Shown here in pieces: positions 9,192-19,032 of a DNA stretch of 64,000 nucleotides. The DNA lies in the NCBI RefSeq assembly GCF_016461785.1, contig NZ_JAEMUH010000007.1, positions 1 through 64,000 on the forward strand. Reading direction: 5' to 3'. The notes beneath the pieces were generated by a model. The model searched no databases, was not told the DNA's origin, and saw only the letters and a list, made by a program, of their open reading frames with translations. The translations under genes and the position numbers were made by a program. This stretch comes from Marinomonas ostreistagni (GTDB taxonomy: Bacteria; Pseudomonadota; Gammaproteobacteria; Pseudomonadales; Marinomonadaceae). The stretch's first letter is position 1. Each line of letters starts with the position of its first letter.

Positions 9192-11501
9192 TTAGAAGGT
9201 TGTACCTAATTGGAATTGGAACACATCAGTGTCATCCCCTTCTTTGTCATTCAAGGCTTTAGCGATATTGAACGATAACGGCGCTATTGGCGTAATCCAC
9301 GTCCAGTTGAAACCTACACTGTAGCGAATCTCACCCGCATCAAAACCTTCTTCACAACTTGTACTACCCGAATAACAGTAGTCAGTAAACACATTACCAG
9401 CATCTAAGAAAATGGATGTACGAACGGAGCTATGATCCTCGACCATTGGCAATGGAAAAATAATTTCCGCCGTTGCCGCAACCAACATATTGCCACCAAT
9501 GGAATCCGTTTCGGTATCGTCGTTATAAGTGTTACGAGGTCCCAATGAAGAAGCACTGAACCCACGAACTGTATATACACCGCCAGCATAATAGTTTTCA
9601 AAGAAAGGAAGACTATCCGTGTCGCCATAGCCAAAACCATAGCCTGCTCTGCCTTTCAAATGAAGCAGCCACAAATTATCTTCACTAATATTCCAATAAC
9701 CTTGAGAAAGTGCACCAATCTTAGCGTACGTTTGATCGCCAACTGGGGTAGCCACATCCAATGTCACACGATGGCTCACACCACCAGTTGGTAAGAGTCC
9801 ACCTATAATATCGTTGTCAGTCCAAACAACGTTTGCAATAACATCGTCAAAGGAATCACCGTACTCATCTAAGTAAGCTTGTGTTTCTAAGGAAGGGTTG
9901 GCACCTAGATCAACACCGGTATTTTTGACAGTGACACCAAAGCTTAAACGCTGAGTATCCGTTATTGGATAACCAAAGTTTACCGAAGCCCCAATTCGAT
10001 CCAAATCATAGTCTTCTACATCATCCTCATCATGATCACTGACTTGATAGAAAAGACTGTAACCGCGGCTGACACCATCGACAGTGAAATAAGGGTTATC
10101 ATACGAGAGAGTGTAATCTTGCGTTTGGTTCGTACGGCTCATGTTGAAAGCCAACTTATTACCCGTACCTAAAAAGTTACGCTTAGATACACCAAAGCCG
10201 AGAACTGTACCTTCAGACTGCGAATAACCAACACTGGCTTGAATACTCCCTGAAGGTTGCTCCTCCACAATGACGCTAAGATCTACCTGATCTACTGTTC
10301 CCGGTACAGGCTTAGTTTTTAAATCTACTTTTGAAAAGAACCCTAACCGCTCAATCGCTCGTTTAGATGATTGAATTTTAGTATGAGTGGCCAACGCCCC
10401 TTCAAACTGAGTCATCTCGCGGCGTAATACTTCGTCCTTTGTTTCAGAGTTACCACTGAAATTTATGCGTCGCACATAAACCTGTGGGCCAGGCGTAATA
10501 TGATACGTCAGATCTACTTTATGGTCAGGCAATTTAGTAGGAATGATATTTACACCAGTAAATAAATAACCATCATCCCCCAACTCACTTGAAACAGCCT
10601 CCATTATCTCAGTTGTCTGTTTACGTGAGAAAACATCACCTGCTTTCTGATTAATGTGATTCCATATACGATCTTCTGAAATAGGTAAGGAACCACTTAG
10701 GGAAACATCGTTAATAGTATAAGAAGAGCCTTCATTGATATTAACGACTACGTAAACTTCACGCTTATCAGCAGAAACACTCACCTGATTGGAAATCAGT
10801 TCGTAATCCAAATAACCGCGATCCAAATAGAAGCTTCGTAATGTTTCTAAGTCCCCTTGAATCTTTTGTTTTGAGTACTCATCCGCTGAGCTAAAGGGGT
10901 TAAAGTAGCCCGTTTCTGCTGACTGAAAGTTGTCCGTTAACTCTTCGTCTGAGAAGTTTTTATTACCCACAATATTAATATGGACGATTTTAGCGGTGAC
11001 GCCTTCCTCAATATTAATATTAAGAGCAACTCGGTTACGCGGTAACTCTTCAACGTCCATTTTTACTTGAGCACTGTAGCGGCCTAGGGCGTAGTATTGA
11101 CGCTGTAACTCTTGTTGAATCTGATTTAAAGTCTCTGGCTTGTATAACTCACCTTCCTCTAAGCCAGACAAACGAAGACCTCTTTGCAAGTCCTCTGTAG
11201 AAATCATGTCATTACCTTCAAGCTCGATACGGCCAATTGTTGGCCTCTCTACCACCTTGAAAATCACCACATCATCTTCTTCAAAGACATCTATATCACT
11301 GAAATATCCTGTTGCAAAAAGATTACTAACGGCCTCATGAACACGAGAAGAATCGTATCCTTGTCCTTGCTGAAAACCTATCGTTTCAAATGCACGAGTC
11401 GGGGACATCTGTAGCAACCCATCGACACGCACATCAGCCACTGTCTTCGCATAACTTTGAGCACTACAAATCGCTAACACTGATGCTACAAAGACTTTCA
11501 C
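9192..11501 (-). CDS. bamA: Outer membrane protein assembly factor BamA
   Basis: BamA is the core of the BAM complex that folds and inserts beta-barrel proteins in the outer membrane. The open frame reaches 11531, which would overlap rseP. The better start is a GTG at 11501, placed 5 nt after AGAGAGG and 10 bp past the rseP stop. That gives 769 aa with a signal peptide of about 18 residues (VKVFVASVLAICSAQSYA). Five POTRA domains span about 20-415, and the 16-strand barrel ends in the expected terminal Phe (QFQLGTTF). Neighbours are rseP upstream and skp downstream. Confidence 0.96.
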   Translation of the reverse strand: MKVFVASVLAICSAQSYAKTVADVRVDGLLQMSPTRAFETIGFQQGQGYDSSRVHEAVSNLFATGYFSDIDVFEEDDVVIFKVVERPTIGRIELEGNDMISTEDLQRGLRLSGLEEGELYKPETLNQIQQELQRQYYALGRYSAQVKMDVEELPRNRVALNINIEEGVTAKIVHINIVGNKNFSDEELTDNFQSAETGYFNPFSSADEYSKQKIQGDLETLRSFYLDRGYLDYELISNQVSVSADKREVYVVVNINEGSSYTINDVSLSGSLPISEDRIWNHINQKAGDVFSRKQTTEIMEAVSSELGDDGYLFTGVNIIPTKLPDHKVDLTYHITPGPQVYVRRINFSGNSETKDEVLRREMTQFEGALATHTKIQSSKRAIERLGFFSKVDLKTKPVPGTVDQVDLSVIVEEQPSGSIQASVGYSQSEGTVLGFGVSKRNFLGTGNKLAFNMSRTNQTQDYTLSYDNPYFTVDGVSRGYSLFYQVSDHDEDDVEDYDLDRIGASVNFGYPITDTQRLSFGVTVKNTGVDLGANPSLETQAYLDEYGDSFDDVIANVVWTDNDIIGGLLPTGGVSHRVTLDVATPVGDQTYAKIGALSQGYWNISEDNLWLLHLKGRAGYGFGYGDTDSLPFFENYYAGGVYTVRGFSASSLGPRNTYNDDTETDSIGGNMLVAATAEIIFPLPMVEDHSSVRTSIFLDAGNVFTDYCYSGSTSCEEGFDAGEIRYSVGFNWTWITPIAPLSFNIAKALNDKEGDDTDVFQFQLGTTF

Positions 11502-11511
11502 ATATACCTCT

Positions 11512-12858
11512 CTACAAGCGGGCAATATCATTAAACAAAGCTACGGCCATCATCGCGAACAAAATTGACGCGCCGAAGCGATAAGCAAGGCCTTGAATTC
11601 GTTCAGAAACTGGCTTTCGTCGAGCAGCTTCTATACCAAAAAACAACAAATGCCCACCATCTAACATTGGGATTGGAAGTAAATTCAATACACCTAGACT
11701 TACACTTAAGTAAGCCATAAATTTAAGAAAAGACTGCACTCCAGAATCAGCCGATGCACTGGCCACCTTGGCAATCGTAATAGGCCCCGAGAGATTATCA
11801 AGAGAAATTAAACCTTGAATCATTTTACCGATCGATGAGACAGTCAAAGCAGTCATTTTCCAAGTTTGCTCGACGCCATAAGCAACCGCCCCAAATAAAC
11901 CAAACTCTCGAGTACGTAAATCTTCTTGTGACAAAATAGGCGGCTGCACTGCCAAGCCAGCATAGCCTACTGCTACGCCATTAACATCACGAGAAGCAGG
12001 CGTTAAATACAACGTCTTAAGTTGCCCAGACCGCTCAACAGTCACATCTAATTCAACAGAAGGACTTTTTTGCACCCAAACAACGAAGGACTGCCAGTCT
12101 GGTACATCATCTGTATTGACTTGAAGAACAATATCGCCGATTTCAAAACCTGCTTGTTGGGCCGCACCACCATCAACCACCTCAGCAATACTAGGCACAA
12201 CCGTCGGACGCCAAGGGACCACACCGAACTGAGTAATCAAATTACTTGGTTCACCACCGACTAACCAACGATCTAGTTCAAAGTCACTCTCTTCTTCAAT
12301 ACTGCTATTTTCTGGCAGATAACGAACACTATAACGACCGCTTTTACCTATCAAGTCTGCTAACGCTAAATTTACTTCTTCCCATGATTGTGTACGAACA
12401 CCATTCAGTCGTGTAATTTCTGCCCCATTTTCGATTTGGGTTTGGGCCAAAGGAGAGTTCGCTATAACTGAATCCACTTTGGGAGCAACTGACTGAATAC
12501 CCATCCCTGCAACTAATCCATAGATAGCAATGGCTAAAATAAAGTTTGCAATCGGGCCCGCGGCAACAATCGCAATTCTTTGCCAAACAGTCTTATAGTT
12601 AAAAGCTTGGCTCTTTAGCGCGTTGGGAACATCGTTCTCTCGACCATCAAGCATTCGAACATAGCCGCCAAGCGGAATCATTGCTAACGTAAATTCAGTA
12701 CCTGACTTTGCAGTATATTTATAAATCGGCTTACCAAAACCTACAGAGAAACGAAGCACCTTAACGCCACACAAACGCGCTACAAAATAGTGCCCAAACT
12801 CATGGAAAGTTATTAACACCCCTAACGCAATAATGATAGATAAGGCATTTTGAATCAT
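11512..12858 (-). CDS. rseP: Regulated intramembrane zinc protease RseP
   Basis: RseP is the site-2 protease that cuts RseA inside the membrane after DegS and so activates sigma-E. It also clears leftover signal peptides. The open frame reaches 12879 from a TTG. The ATG at 12858 follows the dxr stop by 1 nt and has GGAG 10 nt upstream, so it is preferred (448 aa, against about 450 in E. coli). The zinc motif HEFGH is at 19-23 in the first membrane helix. PDZ domains lie at about 110-300, and the second metal motif near the C-terminal helices reads NLLPIPMLDGG. Confidence 0.95.
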   Translation of the reverse strand: MIQNALSIIIALGVLITFHEFGHYFVARLCGVKVLRFSVGFGKPIYKYTAKSGTEFTLAMIPLGGYVRMLDGRENDVPNALKSQAFNYKTVWQRIAIVAAGPIANFILAIAIYGLVAGMGIQSVAPKVDSVIANSPLAQTQIENGAEITRLNGVRTQSWEEVNLALADLIGKSGRYSVRYLPENSSIEEESDFELDRWLVGGEPSNLITQFGVVPWRPTVVPSIAEVVDGGAAQQAGFEIGDIVLQVNTDDVPDWQSFVVWVQKSPSVELDVTVERSGQLKTLYLTPASRDVNGVAVGYAGLAVQPPILSQEDLRTREFGLFGAVAYGVEQTWKMTALTVSSIGKMIQGLISLDNLSGPITIAKVASASADSGVQSFLKFMAYLSVSLGVLNLLPIPMLDGGHLLFFGIEAARRKPVSERIQGLAYRFGASILFAMMAVALFNDIARL

Positions 12859-12859
12859 T

Positions 12860-14032
12860 TTAAGAAAACTCCGAAGCAATCAATTGTTGTGCGAGAGTTC
12901 GAGCCCGCTCATCAGACTCAAACACCACATCAAGATCATTGACAGCTTTAATGTCTGAGCGTTCAAGAACCCGCTGATTAAGTCGAGCAATATCTAAGAA
13001 TGAAATTTTTTCGTCTAAAAATGCTGCGACAGCTACTTCATTTGCAGCATTAAGACACGCCATTGCCGTACCACCCAAATACCAAGCCTCACTAGCTAAC
13101 CGAAGATTAGGAAAACGTTCCAAGTCAGGCTCTTCAAAATTTAGTTGCGCTACTTTAAAAAGATCCAATGACTCCACGCCGGCTTCGATACGATCCGGCC
13201 AAGTCATACCATAGGCGATCGGTATTTTCATATCTGGATTGCCCATTTGAGCAATCACAGAACCGTCCTTATAAGACACCATGGAGTGAATTATGCTCTC
13301 AGGGTGTACCACAACTTGCACATCAGCGGGTGTCACATCAAACAGCCAACAAGCCTCAATCAGCTCCAGACCTTTGTTCATTAAGCTTGCTGAGTCAACA
13401 GAGATTTTTCGCCCCATTGACCAATTTGGATGCGCACAGGCTTGCGAAGGTGTTACATCTAACATTTGCTCAGCAGAAAAGCTTCGAAAAGGCCCACCGG
13501 ATGCGGTTAAGAGAATCTTGTCAACATCACGCTTGCTAACTCCCGCTAGCGTTTGCGGCAAGCACTGGAAAATCGCATTATGCTCACTATCAATCGGCAT
13601 AAGCGTCACATCGTGATTTGCCACCTCTTCCATGAAAAGCCGACCAGCCGTAACTAAACTCTCTTTATTGGCCAACAAAACGCGCTTACCAGCACGAATA
13701 GCCGCAAGAGTCGGACGGAGACCAGCAAACCCCATAATTGCTGCCATAACTTGGTCACAATTGTCGCTTGCAATGTCCTCCATAGCTTCACTTCCGAACT
13801 CAAACTCGATATCTAAATCAGCGCACAAAGCCGCCAACTCATCACGAGCCTGCTTCGACCCCATTACTGCTCGCTCAGGCTCAAATTGGCGACAAATGTC
13901 TGCCATTCGCTCAACATTTTTGTTTGCAGCAACACTGCTAAGCTTATAACGTTCTGGATATTGGCTTATAACGTCTAGTGTGCTGCGACCAATTGAGCCC
14001 GTCGCTCCAAGAAGGCAAATTCTCTGTATCAT
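12860..14032 (-). CDS. dxr: 1-deoxy-D-xylulose 5-phosphate reductoisomerase
   Basis: Dxr (IspC) converts DXP to 2-C-methyl-D-erythritol 4-phosphate using NADPH, the committed step of the MEP isoprenoid pathway. The ATG at 14032 overlaps the cdsA stop as ATGA, so translation is coupled. An upstream TTG (14038) is less likely. The protein is 390 aa. The NADPH motif GATGSIG is at 9-15, ANKESLV lies near 120, and the metal and substrate loop IDSEHNAIFQ near 148. With uppS and cdsA it supplies undecaprenyl phosphate and phospholipid precursors. Confidence 0.96.
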   Translation of the reverse strand: MIQRICLLGATGSIGRSTLDVISQYPERYKLSSVAANKNVERMADICRQFEPERAVMGSKQARDELAALCADLDIEFEFGSEAMEDIASDNCDQVMAAIMGFAGLRPTLAAIRAGKRVLLANKESLVTAGRLFMEEVANHDVTLMPIDSEHNAIFQCLPQTLAGVSKRDVDKILLTASGGPFRSFSAEQMLDVTPSQACAHPNWSMGRKISVDSASLMNKGLELIEACWLFDVTPADVQVVVHPESIIHSMVSYKDGSVIAQMGNPDMKIPIAYGMTWPDRIEAGVESLDLFKVAQLNFEEPDLERFPNLRLASEAWYLGGTAMACLNAANEVAVAAFLDEKISFLDIARLNQRVLERSDIKAVNDLDVVFESDERARTLAQQLIASEFS

Positions 14033-14832
14033 ACCCAACCCGCAAAGCTCAGTAACAAGACATAAATTGGAGCTGCCGATGTTAAACTATCCACCCTATC
14101 CATCACGCCACCATGGCCTGGTATTAGCTGGCTTGAGTCTTTTAAGGACTCATGACGTTTAAATAAACTTTCTGTAAGGTCACCAAGCACAGAAGTAAAA
14201 ACCGTAACCACGGAAATACCAGCCAACAAAACCCAGCTTAAGAGGGAAAAGTCGTTATAATAGGCGAATGTAGCAACACCTATTTGAGTCAGTACAACAC
14301 CGCCAACAACACCTTCCCATGACTTACCAGGGGAGACGCTCGGAGCTAATTTACGTTTACCAAAGGCTTTTCCTGAAAAGTAAGCACCGGAGTCAGCTCC
14401 CCATATCAACCCCATTAACAACAAAAGCCAAACAATGAACTCACTAGACTCTCGTAGTACAACCATTGCCGACCAAGTGGTCATTAAAACCAAAAGGCCA
14501 AACACAACTCGAGCAAACCGAGACTGCCACAACCTTTCCTTTGGGTAACAAACTACCCAAGACAGAGCCATAAACCATAAAATAGGCGCAATCCAAAGAA
14601 CATCTTTTTGCAAATCAAAGATAGCAACTCCGAAACAAAGAGTGCCAACCAAGCCAGCAAAAGCAAGACGCCCCTGTTGACGAGTAATGCCTGACAATCG
14701 TGCCCATTCCCATGCCGCCAGAAGAACCACTAGCCCAATCGCAATCTGAAAACCTTGAGCACCCAACACAAATACGGCATACACAAAAAGTAGGCCCATA
14801 ATTAATGCACTTATAATTCTAGGTAAAAGCAT
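14029..14832 (-). CDS. cdsA: Phosphatidate cytidylyltransferase
   Basis: CdsA makes CDP-diacylglycerol from phosphatidic acid and CTP, the branch point of phospholipid synthesis in the inner membrane. The 267-aa protein has several hydrophobic membrane helices. It carries the C-terminal CDP-DAG synthase signature SLFKRHESLKD followed by PGHGGVMDR. It lies 5 bp after uppS and overlaps dxr by 4 bp. Confidence 0.95.
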   Translation of the reverse strand: MLLPRIISALIMGLLFVYAVFVLGAQGFQIAIGLVVLLAAWEWARLSGITRQQGRLAFAGLVGTLCFGVAIFDLQKDVLWIAPILWFMALSWVVCYPKERLWQSRFARVVFGLLVLMTTWSAMVVLRESSEFIVWLLLLMGLIWGADSGAYFSGKAFGKRKLAPSVSPGKSWEGVVGGVVLTQIGVATFAYYNDFSLLSWVLLAGISVVTVFTSVLGDLTESLFKRHESLKDSSQLIPGHGGVMDRVDSLTSAAPIYVLLLSFAGWV

Positions 14833-14837
14833 AATTA

Positions 14838-15566
14838 CTACCGCCCACCATATCGGCGTTGGCGCTGCTGATAAGTCGCCAAAGCCTCCTCAAAATGATC
14901 ACCACTAAAGTCAGGCCACAACACTGGCATAAAAATGAATTCAGCATATGCCAGCTGCCATAAAAGAAAGTTACTAACGCGCTCTTCTCCAGAGGTTCGG
15001 ATAATTAGATCCAACTCGGGCAACCCAGCTAAGCAAGTAAACTGTCCCAAGCTCTCTTCGGATATGTCATCAATCTCCATTTCACCAGCAGAGACTTTTC
15101 TGGCAAGCTCTTTCGCAGCCTGAGCAATATCCCAGCGCCCACCGTAATTTGCAGCGATGGCCAAGACCATCCCGTTGTTTTCCGCTGTAGCCTGTTCGGC
15201 TATGTGTATTTGATCTTGAAGACTCTTGCTGAAACCACTTTTATCACCCACTACCACTAATTTAATAGAGTGTTGATTGAGTCGTTTTGCTTCTTTCTTA
15301 AGAGAGCGCATAAAAAGCCCCATCAAACCATCAACTTCAGCTTGAGGACGCTTCCAATTTTCACTTGAAAAAGCAAACAAGGTCAAAACCTTTACACCAC
15401 TGCGCGCGGCTGTTTCAACTGTTTTTCGGACAGCTGCAGCTCCCGCTCGATGACCGGCGATACTGGGTAAATGCTTCTTTTTTGCCCAGCGATTATTGCC
15501 ATCCATAATAATAGCAACGTGAGCAGGAACGGATTGGCCATCAGAAGCCAACGTTTGGTTCGACAT
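14838..15566 (-). CDS. uppS: Undecaprenyl diphosphate synthase (cis-prenyltransferase)
   Basis: UppS extends farnesyl diphosphate with eight isopentenyl units in cis to make undecaprenyl diphosphate, the carrier for peptidoglycan and O-antigen. The 242-aa protein shows the catalytic Asp in IIMDGNNRWAK (D22) and the conserved SGEERVSNFLLWQ region near the C-terminus. A strong hairpin terminator lies between frr and this gene, so it probably depends partly on read-through or its own promoter. Confidence 0.96.
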   Translation of the reverse strand: MSNQTLASDGQSVPAHVAIIMDGNNRWAKKKHLPSIAGHRAGAAAVRKTVETAARSGVKVLTLFAFSSENWKRPQAEVDGLMGLFMRSLKKEAKRLNQHSIKLVVVGDKSGFSKSLQDQIHIAEQATAENNGMVLAIAANYGGRWDIAQAAKELARKVSAGEMEIDDISEESLGQFTCLAGLPELDLIIRTSGEERVSNFLLWQLAYAEFIFMPVLWPDFSGDHFEEALATYQQRQRRYGGR

Positions 15567-15582
15567 AGAATTACCTAGTCAG

Positions 15583-15612
15583 AAAAAAGGCAGGTGCATA
15601 CCTGCCTTTTTT
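15583..15612 (-). terminator. Intrinsic terminator between frr and uppS
   Basis: A perfect 13-bp inverted repeat (15583-15595 with 15600-15612) with a 4-nt loop is flanked by A6 and T6, so it is strong in both directions. It sits just after the frr stop and separates the translation genes from the uppS-cdsA-dxr block. Confidence 0.88.
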
Positions 15613-15614
15613 AT

Positions 15615-16172
15615 TTAGATTTCCATTAGATCTTTTTCTTTCGCAGACAAACGCTCTTCAATTTGAGCAATGTACTTATCTGTTACTTTTTGAACTTGAT
15701 CTTGACCACGACGCTCGTCGTCTTCTGAAATCTCTTTCTCTTTCACTAGGTCTTTTAAGCTGTTATTTGCATCACGACGAATATTACGAATAGCAATACG
15801 GCCGTTCTCAGCTTCAGATTTCGCCTGTTTAAAGTAGTTACCTCGAGTCTCTTCCGTAAGAGCAGGCAAAGGAATACGAATTAAGTTACCTGTTGTAGAA
15901 GGGTTCAAACCCAAATCAGACTTCAAAATTGCTTTTTCAATCTCAGGAACCATGTTGCCTTCCCAAGGAGAAATCCCCAAAGTTCGAGCATCTTCTACCG
16001 TGATATTTGCCACTTGGCTAAGAGGCGTATCGCTACCGTAGTAGTTAACCTTAATTGGATCTAAAAGGCTTGGGTGCGCACGACCTGTACGAATTTTTTT
16101 AAACGCATTATCAACTGCTACAACAGCCTTACCCATGCGCTCTTCAGCATCTTTTAAAATCTCGTTAATCAT
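15615..16172 (-). CDS. frr: Ribosome recycling factor
   Basis: RRF works with EF-G to split the post-termination ribosome. The open frame reaches 16208, but the ATG at 16172 has GAGG 5 nt upstream and gives 185 aa, exactly the E. coli length, starting [13 protein letters not shown]. Family features include [13 protein letters not shown] and IPLPALTEE. The start lies 7 bp after the pyrH stop, the usual pyrH-frr pairing. Confidence 0.96.
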   Translation of the reverse strand: MINEILKDAEERMGKAVVAVDNAFKKIRTGRAHPSLLDPIKVNYYGSDTPLSQVANITVEDARTLGISPWEGNMVPEIEKAILKSDLGLNPSTTGNLIRIPLPALTEETRGNYFKQAKSEAENGRIAIRNIRRDANNSLKDLVKEKEISEDDERRGQDQVQKVTDKYIAQIEERLSAKEKDLMEI

Positions 16173-16179
16173 TATTTCC

Positions 16180-16902
16180 TCACTTAATAACGGTACCTTC
16201 GTCGCCACCGGTCATGATATTAATCAGAGCGCCTGGCTTATTCATGTTAAATACTCGAACTGGCATTTGATGGTCGCGAGTAAGACAGATAGCAGTTAAA
16301 TCCATGACACCTAACTGTTTTTCCAAAACTTCATCGTAGCTTAATGTAACATATTTCACTGCATTTTGATCCTTCATTGGATCAGCAGAGTACACACCGT
16401 CTACTTTGGTTGCTTTCAGAACCACATCCGCGTCAATTTCGATACCGCGCAAACATGCGGCAGAGTCTGTCGTAAAGAACGGATTACCAGTACCAGCGGA
16501 GAAAATCACAACATCGCCATCTTTGAGGTGACGCATTGCACGACGACGATCATACGGCTCTACGATCCCAGTCATTGTAATAGCAGACATAACGCGGGTA
16601 GAGATATTTGCACGCTCTAACGCATCACGCATTGCTAACGCATTCATAACCGTTGCCAGCATACCCATATGGTCACCAGTCACCCGATCCATACCAGCTT
16701 GACTAAGCGCCTGACCGCGGAATAAGTTACCTCCACCGATAACAATCCCGACTTCCACACCGATCCCGCGAAGCTGACCAATCTCTAGTGCAATACGGCT
16801 TAGTACTTTTGGGTCAATACCAAAGGTCTCATCGCCTTGTAGCGCTTCGCCACTTAATTTCAACAAAATGCGTTTGTATTTTGGATTCGTTTCTTTAGGC
16901 AT
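16180..16902 (-). CDS. pyrH: Uridylate kinase
   Basis: UMP kinase is the bacterial hexameric, GTP-activated enzyme that phosphorylates UMP to UDP. The 240-aa protein belongs to the amino acid kinase family, with [11 protein letters not shown] near the N-terminus, the [12 protein letters not shown] loop and [16 protein letters not shown] for nucleotide binding. It sits between tsf and frr. A hairpin terminator separates it from tsf, with 119 bp between the genes, so a local promoter is possible. Confidence 0.96.
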   Translation of the reverse strand: MPKETNPKYKRILLKLSGEALQGDETFGIDPKVLSRIALEIGQLRGIGVEVGIVIGGGNLFRGQALSQAGMDRVTGDHMGMLATVMNALAMRDALERANISTRVMSAITMTGIVEPYDRRRAMRHLKDGDVVIFSAGTGNPFFTTDSAACLRGIEIDADVVLKATKVDGVYSADPMKDQNAVKYVTLSYDEVLEKQLGVMDLTAICLTRDHQMPVRVFNMNKPGALINIMTGGDEGTVIK

Positions 16903-16975
16903 TTAGAACCTCCGGTAATGGTGAGAAGTAATTATTGAGGCGAATACAACGCTACCTCAATAGGCTATTCATAAA

Positions 16976-16998
16976 AAGGGGCAGTCTAGCTGCCCCTT
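16976..16998 (-). terminator. Intrinsic terminator between tsf and pyrH
   Basis: A 9-bp GC-rich stem (AAGGGGCAG 16976-16984 with CTGCCCCTT 16990-16998) with a 5-nt loop is followed by TTTTT on the minus strand. It would end or attenuate the rpsB-tsf transcript before pyrH. Confidence 0.8.
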
Positions 16999-17021
16999 AT
17001 CATACTCAAAACTTTTAGCGA

Positions 17022-17882
17022 TTAGCCTTTAAGTTGAGCAGCAACCTCAGCAGCGAAGTCTGTTTCTTCAACTTCGATACCTTCACCTACTTCGATACGA
17101 ACGAAAGAAGTAACTGTTGCGCCAGCGTCTTTCGCTAGTTGGCCAACTTTAACTTCTGGGTTCTTAACGAATGGCTGGTCATTTAGGCTGTTTTCAGCCA
17201 AGAATTTCTTAATACGACCACCGATCATTTTGTCAACGATCTCAGCAGGCTTACCAGCCATATCTGGCTGAGCACGGATGATCTCTTCTTCTTTAGCAAG
17301 AACTTCTGCCGGCATGTCTTCACCACGAACAACACGTGGGTTAACAGCCGTTACGTGCATCGCAACGTCTTTAGCAAGCTCTTCGCTACCACCTTCTAGC
17401 TGAACTAGAGAAGCGATCTGACCGTTGCTGTGTAGGTAACCTGCAACCAAACCACCTTCAACAACTACTGCGCGACGTGGAGTGATGTTTTCACCGATTT
17501 TCTGTACAAGCGCTTCGCGAGCTTCTAGCATTTCACCAGAGATCACAGCAGCCATGTCAGTTTCTTTTGATGCAAAAACAGCGTCAGCAACTTTATTAGC
17601 GAAAGCAAGGAAGCCTTCGTCACGTGCTGCAAAGTCAGTTTCAGAGTTAACTTCAACCAATACACCGTAAGAGTTATCATCAGCAACTTTCATGATGATA
17701 GTACCTTCGGCAGCAGTACGACCAGCTTTCTTAGCTGCTTTCATACCACTAGATTTACGTAGCTCTTCGATCGCTACTTCAATGTCGCCACCAGCTGCAG
17801 TTAGAGCTTTTTTACACTCCATCATGCCTAGGCCAGTACGTTCACGTAGTTCTTTTACCATTGCTGCAGATACTGCGGCCAT
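17022..17882 (-). CDS. tsf: Elongation factor Ts
   Basis: EF-Ts exchanges GDP for GTP on EF-Tu. The open frame reaches 17933, but the ATG at 17882 has GGGG 7 nt upstream and gives the family start [17 protein letters not shown] (286 aa). The conserved [12 protein letters not shown] follows directly, and an N-terminal UBA-like domain and the dimer domains are recognisable. It follows rpsB after a terminator-like hairpin, matching the known attenuated rpsB-tsf operon. Confidence 0.96.
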   Translation of the reverse strand: MAAVSAAMVKELRERTGLGMMECKKALTAAGGDIEVAIEELRKSSGMKAAKKAGRTAAEGTIIMKVADDNSYGVLVEVNSETDFAARDEGFLAFANKVADAVFASKETDMAAVISGEMLEAREALVQKIGENITPRRAVVVEGGLVAGYLHSNGQIASLVQLEGGSEELAKDVAMHVTAVNPRVVRGEDMPAEVLAKEEEIIRAQPDMAGKPAEIVDKMIGGRIKKFLAENSLNDQPFVKNPEVKVGQLAKDAGATVTSFVRIEVGEGIEVEETDFAAEVAAQLKG

Positions 17883-17912
17883 GTCAATTCCCCTTGTACG
17901 ATAACAAAATTT

Positions 17913-17940
17913 AAAAAAAAGGAGAGAGCTCACTCTCTCC
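17913..17940 (-). terminator. Attenuator hairpin between rpsB and tsf
   Basis: An 8-bp stem (GGAGAGAG 17921-17928 with CTCTCTCC 17933-17940) and 4-nt loop are followed on the minus strand by eight T (17913-17920). This is a textbook intrinsic terminator in the rpsB-tsf gap. A partial terminator at this site is known in enteric bacteria. Confidence 0.85.
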
Positions 17941-17973
17941 CTTTTATAAAAACAAACTCGTTAGAGCCGTCTA

Positions 17974-18708
17974 TTACGCTTCAGTAGCTTCGCTTACTTC
18001 AACAAACTCGTCAGCACTACCAGCTGCTGCCGCACGACCTTCTAGAGATGCGTCAGCGAATGCAGAAACGTACAACTGAACTGCACGGATTGCGTCGTCG
18101 TTTGCAGGAATTACGTAATCAACACCATCAGGATCGCTGTTAGTATCAACGATACCGATAACAGGGATACCAAGCTTGTTAGCTTCTTTAATCGCAATAC
18201 GCTCGTGATCAACGTCAATTACGAAAAGAACGTCAGGAAGACCGCCCATGTCCTTGATACCACCTAGAGAACGCTCTAGCTTTTCAAGTTCACGAGAACG
18301 CATTAGCGCTTCTTTCTTAGTTAGCTTTTCGAAAGTACCATCGTTTTGCTGACCTTCAAGATCACGTAGACGCTTGATAGAAGCGCGAATCGTTTTGTAG
18401 TTAGTCAACATACCACCTAACCAACGGTGGTTAACGTATGGCATACCAGCGCGAGACGCTTGCTCAGCAACTGTTTTAGATGCAGCGCGCTTAGTACCTA
18501 CGAACAAAACTTTGTTTTTGTTCTCAGCCATTTTTTTAACTAGCTCAAGAGCTTCGTTAAGAGCTGGCACTGTGTGCTCAAGATTGATGATATGGATCTT
18601 GTTACGAGCACCAAAAATGAAAGGCTTCATTTTTGGGTTCCAGTAACGAGTTTGGTGACCAAAGTGTGAACCAACCTGAAGCAGGTCGCGCATAGAAACT
18701 GTAGGCAT
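17974..18708 (-). CDS. rpsB: 30S ribosomal protein S2
   Basis: S2 is a small-subunit ribosomal protein that binds near S1. The open frame reaches a TTG at 18723. The ATG at 18708 has AAGGA 7 nt upstream and gives the family start [13 protein letters not shown] followed by [19 protein letters not shown] (244 aa). The tail is rich in Ala and Glu, as is common in S2. It is the first gene of the minus-strand cluster and faces away from map across a 324-bp gap. Confidence 0.97.
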   Translation of the reverse strand: MPTVSMRDLLQVGSHFGHQTRYWNPKMKPFIFGARNKIHIINLEHTVPALNEALELVKKMAENKNKVLFVGTKRAASKTVAEQASRAGMPYVNHRWLGGMLTNYKTIRASIKRLRDLEGQQNDGTFEKLTKKEALMRSRELEKLERSLGGIKDMGGLPDVLFVIDVDHERIAIKEANKLGIPVIGIVDTNSDPDGVDYVIPANDDAIRAVQLYVSAFADASLEGRAAAAGSADEFVEVSEATEA

Positions 18709-19032
18709 TTTACTATCCTTCAAATTTTGGGTTAAGTTAACTTGTTAGCCCTAGCCACTCAGCCGTATGAAATTTAAAGCAATTTCAGGCACCCCAGAGT
18801 GTCTATTTTTAAGTAGGCAACAAGGTCGTTAGATTGAATAAATTTAGCTTACACTTCACAAAGAAGCTAAAGCGGGCGTTTTATACCACAAAACTGCATT
18901 ATACAAAAGCAGTTAATCCTTGCTCTTTTATTCAATGTTCATGTTTTTTTCTAAAGTCAGGGCGAATAACATGAGCAAGTCATGTAGAATATTGTCATTC
19001 TCAGATTATTAAAGTTTCAAGACAGTTTTATT
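18709..19032. other. Divergent intergenic region between rpsB and map
   Basis: This 324-bp A+T-rich gap holds the start signals of two divergent units. On the minus strand it must contain the rpsB leader, which in gammaproteobacteria folds and lets S2 repress its own operon. A TATAAT lies at 18898-18903, but no convincing -35 was found. On the plus strand a TAGAAT (18985-18990) lies 43 bp before map. No open frame or repeat of note was seen. Confidence 0.5.
18898..18903 (-). promoter_or_regulatory. Candidate -10 box for rpsB
   Basis: A perfect TATAAT on the minus strand lies about 190 bp upstream of the rpsB ATG, leaving room for a long structured leader. The expected -35 region is not close to consensus, so support is weak. 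Confidence 0.3.

Noticed and set aside
13168..13616. Overlapping 123-aa and 107-aa frames antisense to dxr
   Set aside because: Both lie inside dxr with no start signals or recognisable motifs.
18985..18990. TAGAAT as the map promoter -10
   Set aside because: No acceptable -35 element at 16-18 bp; mentioned only within the intergenic description.
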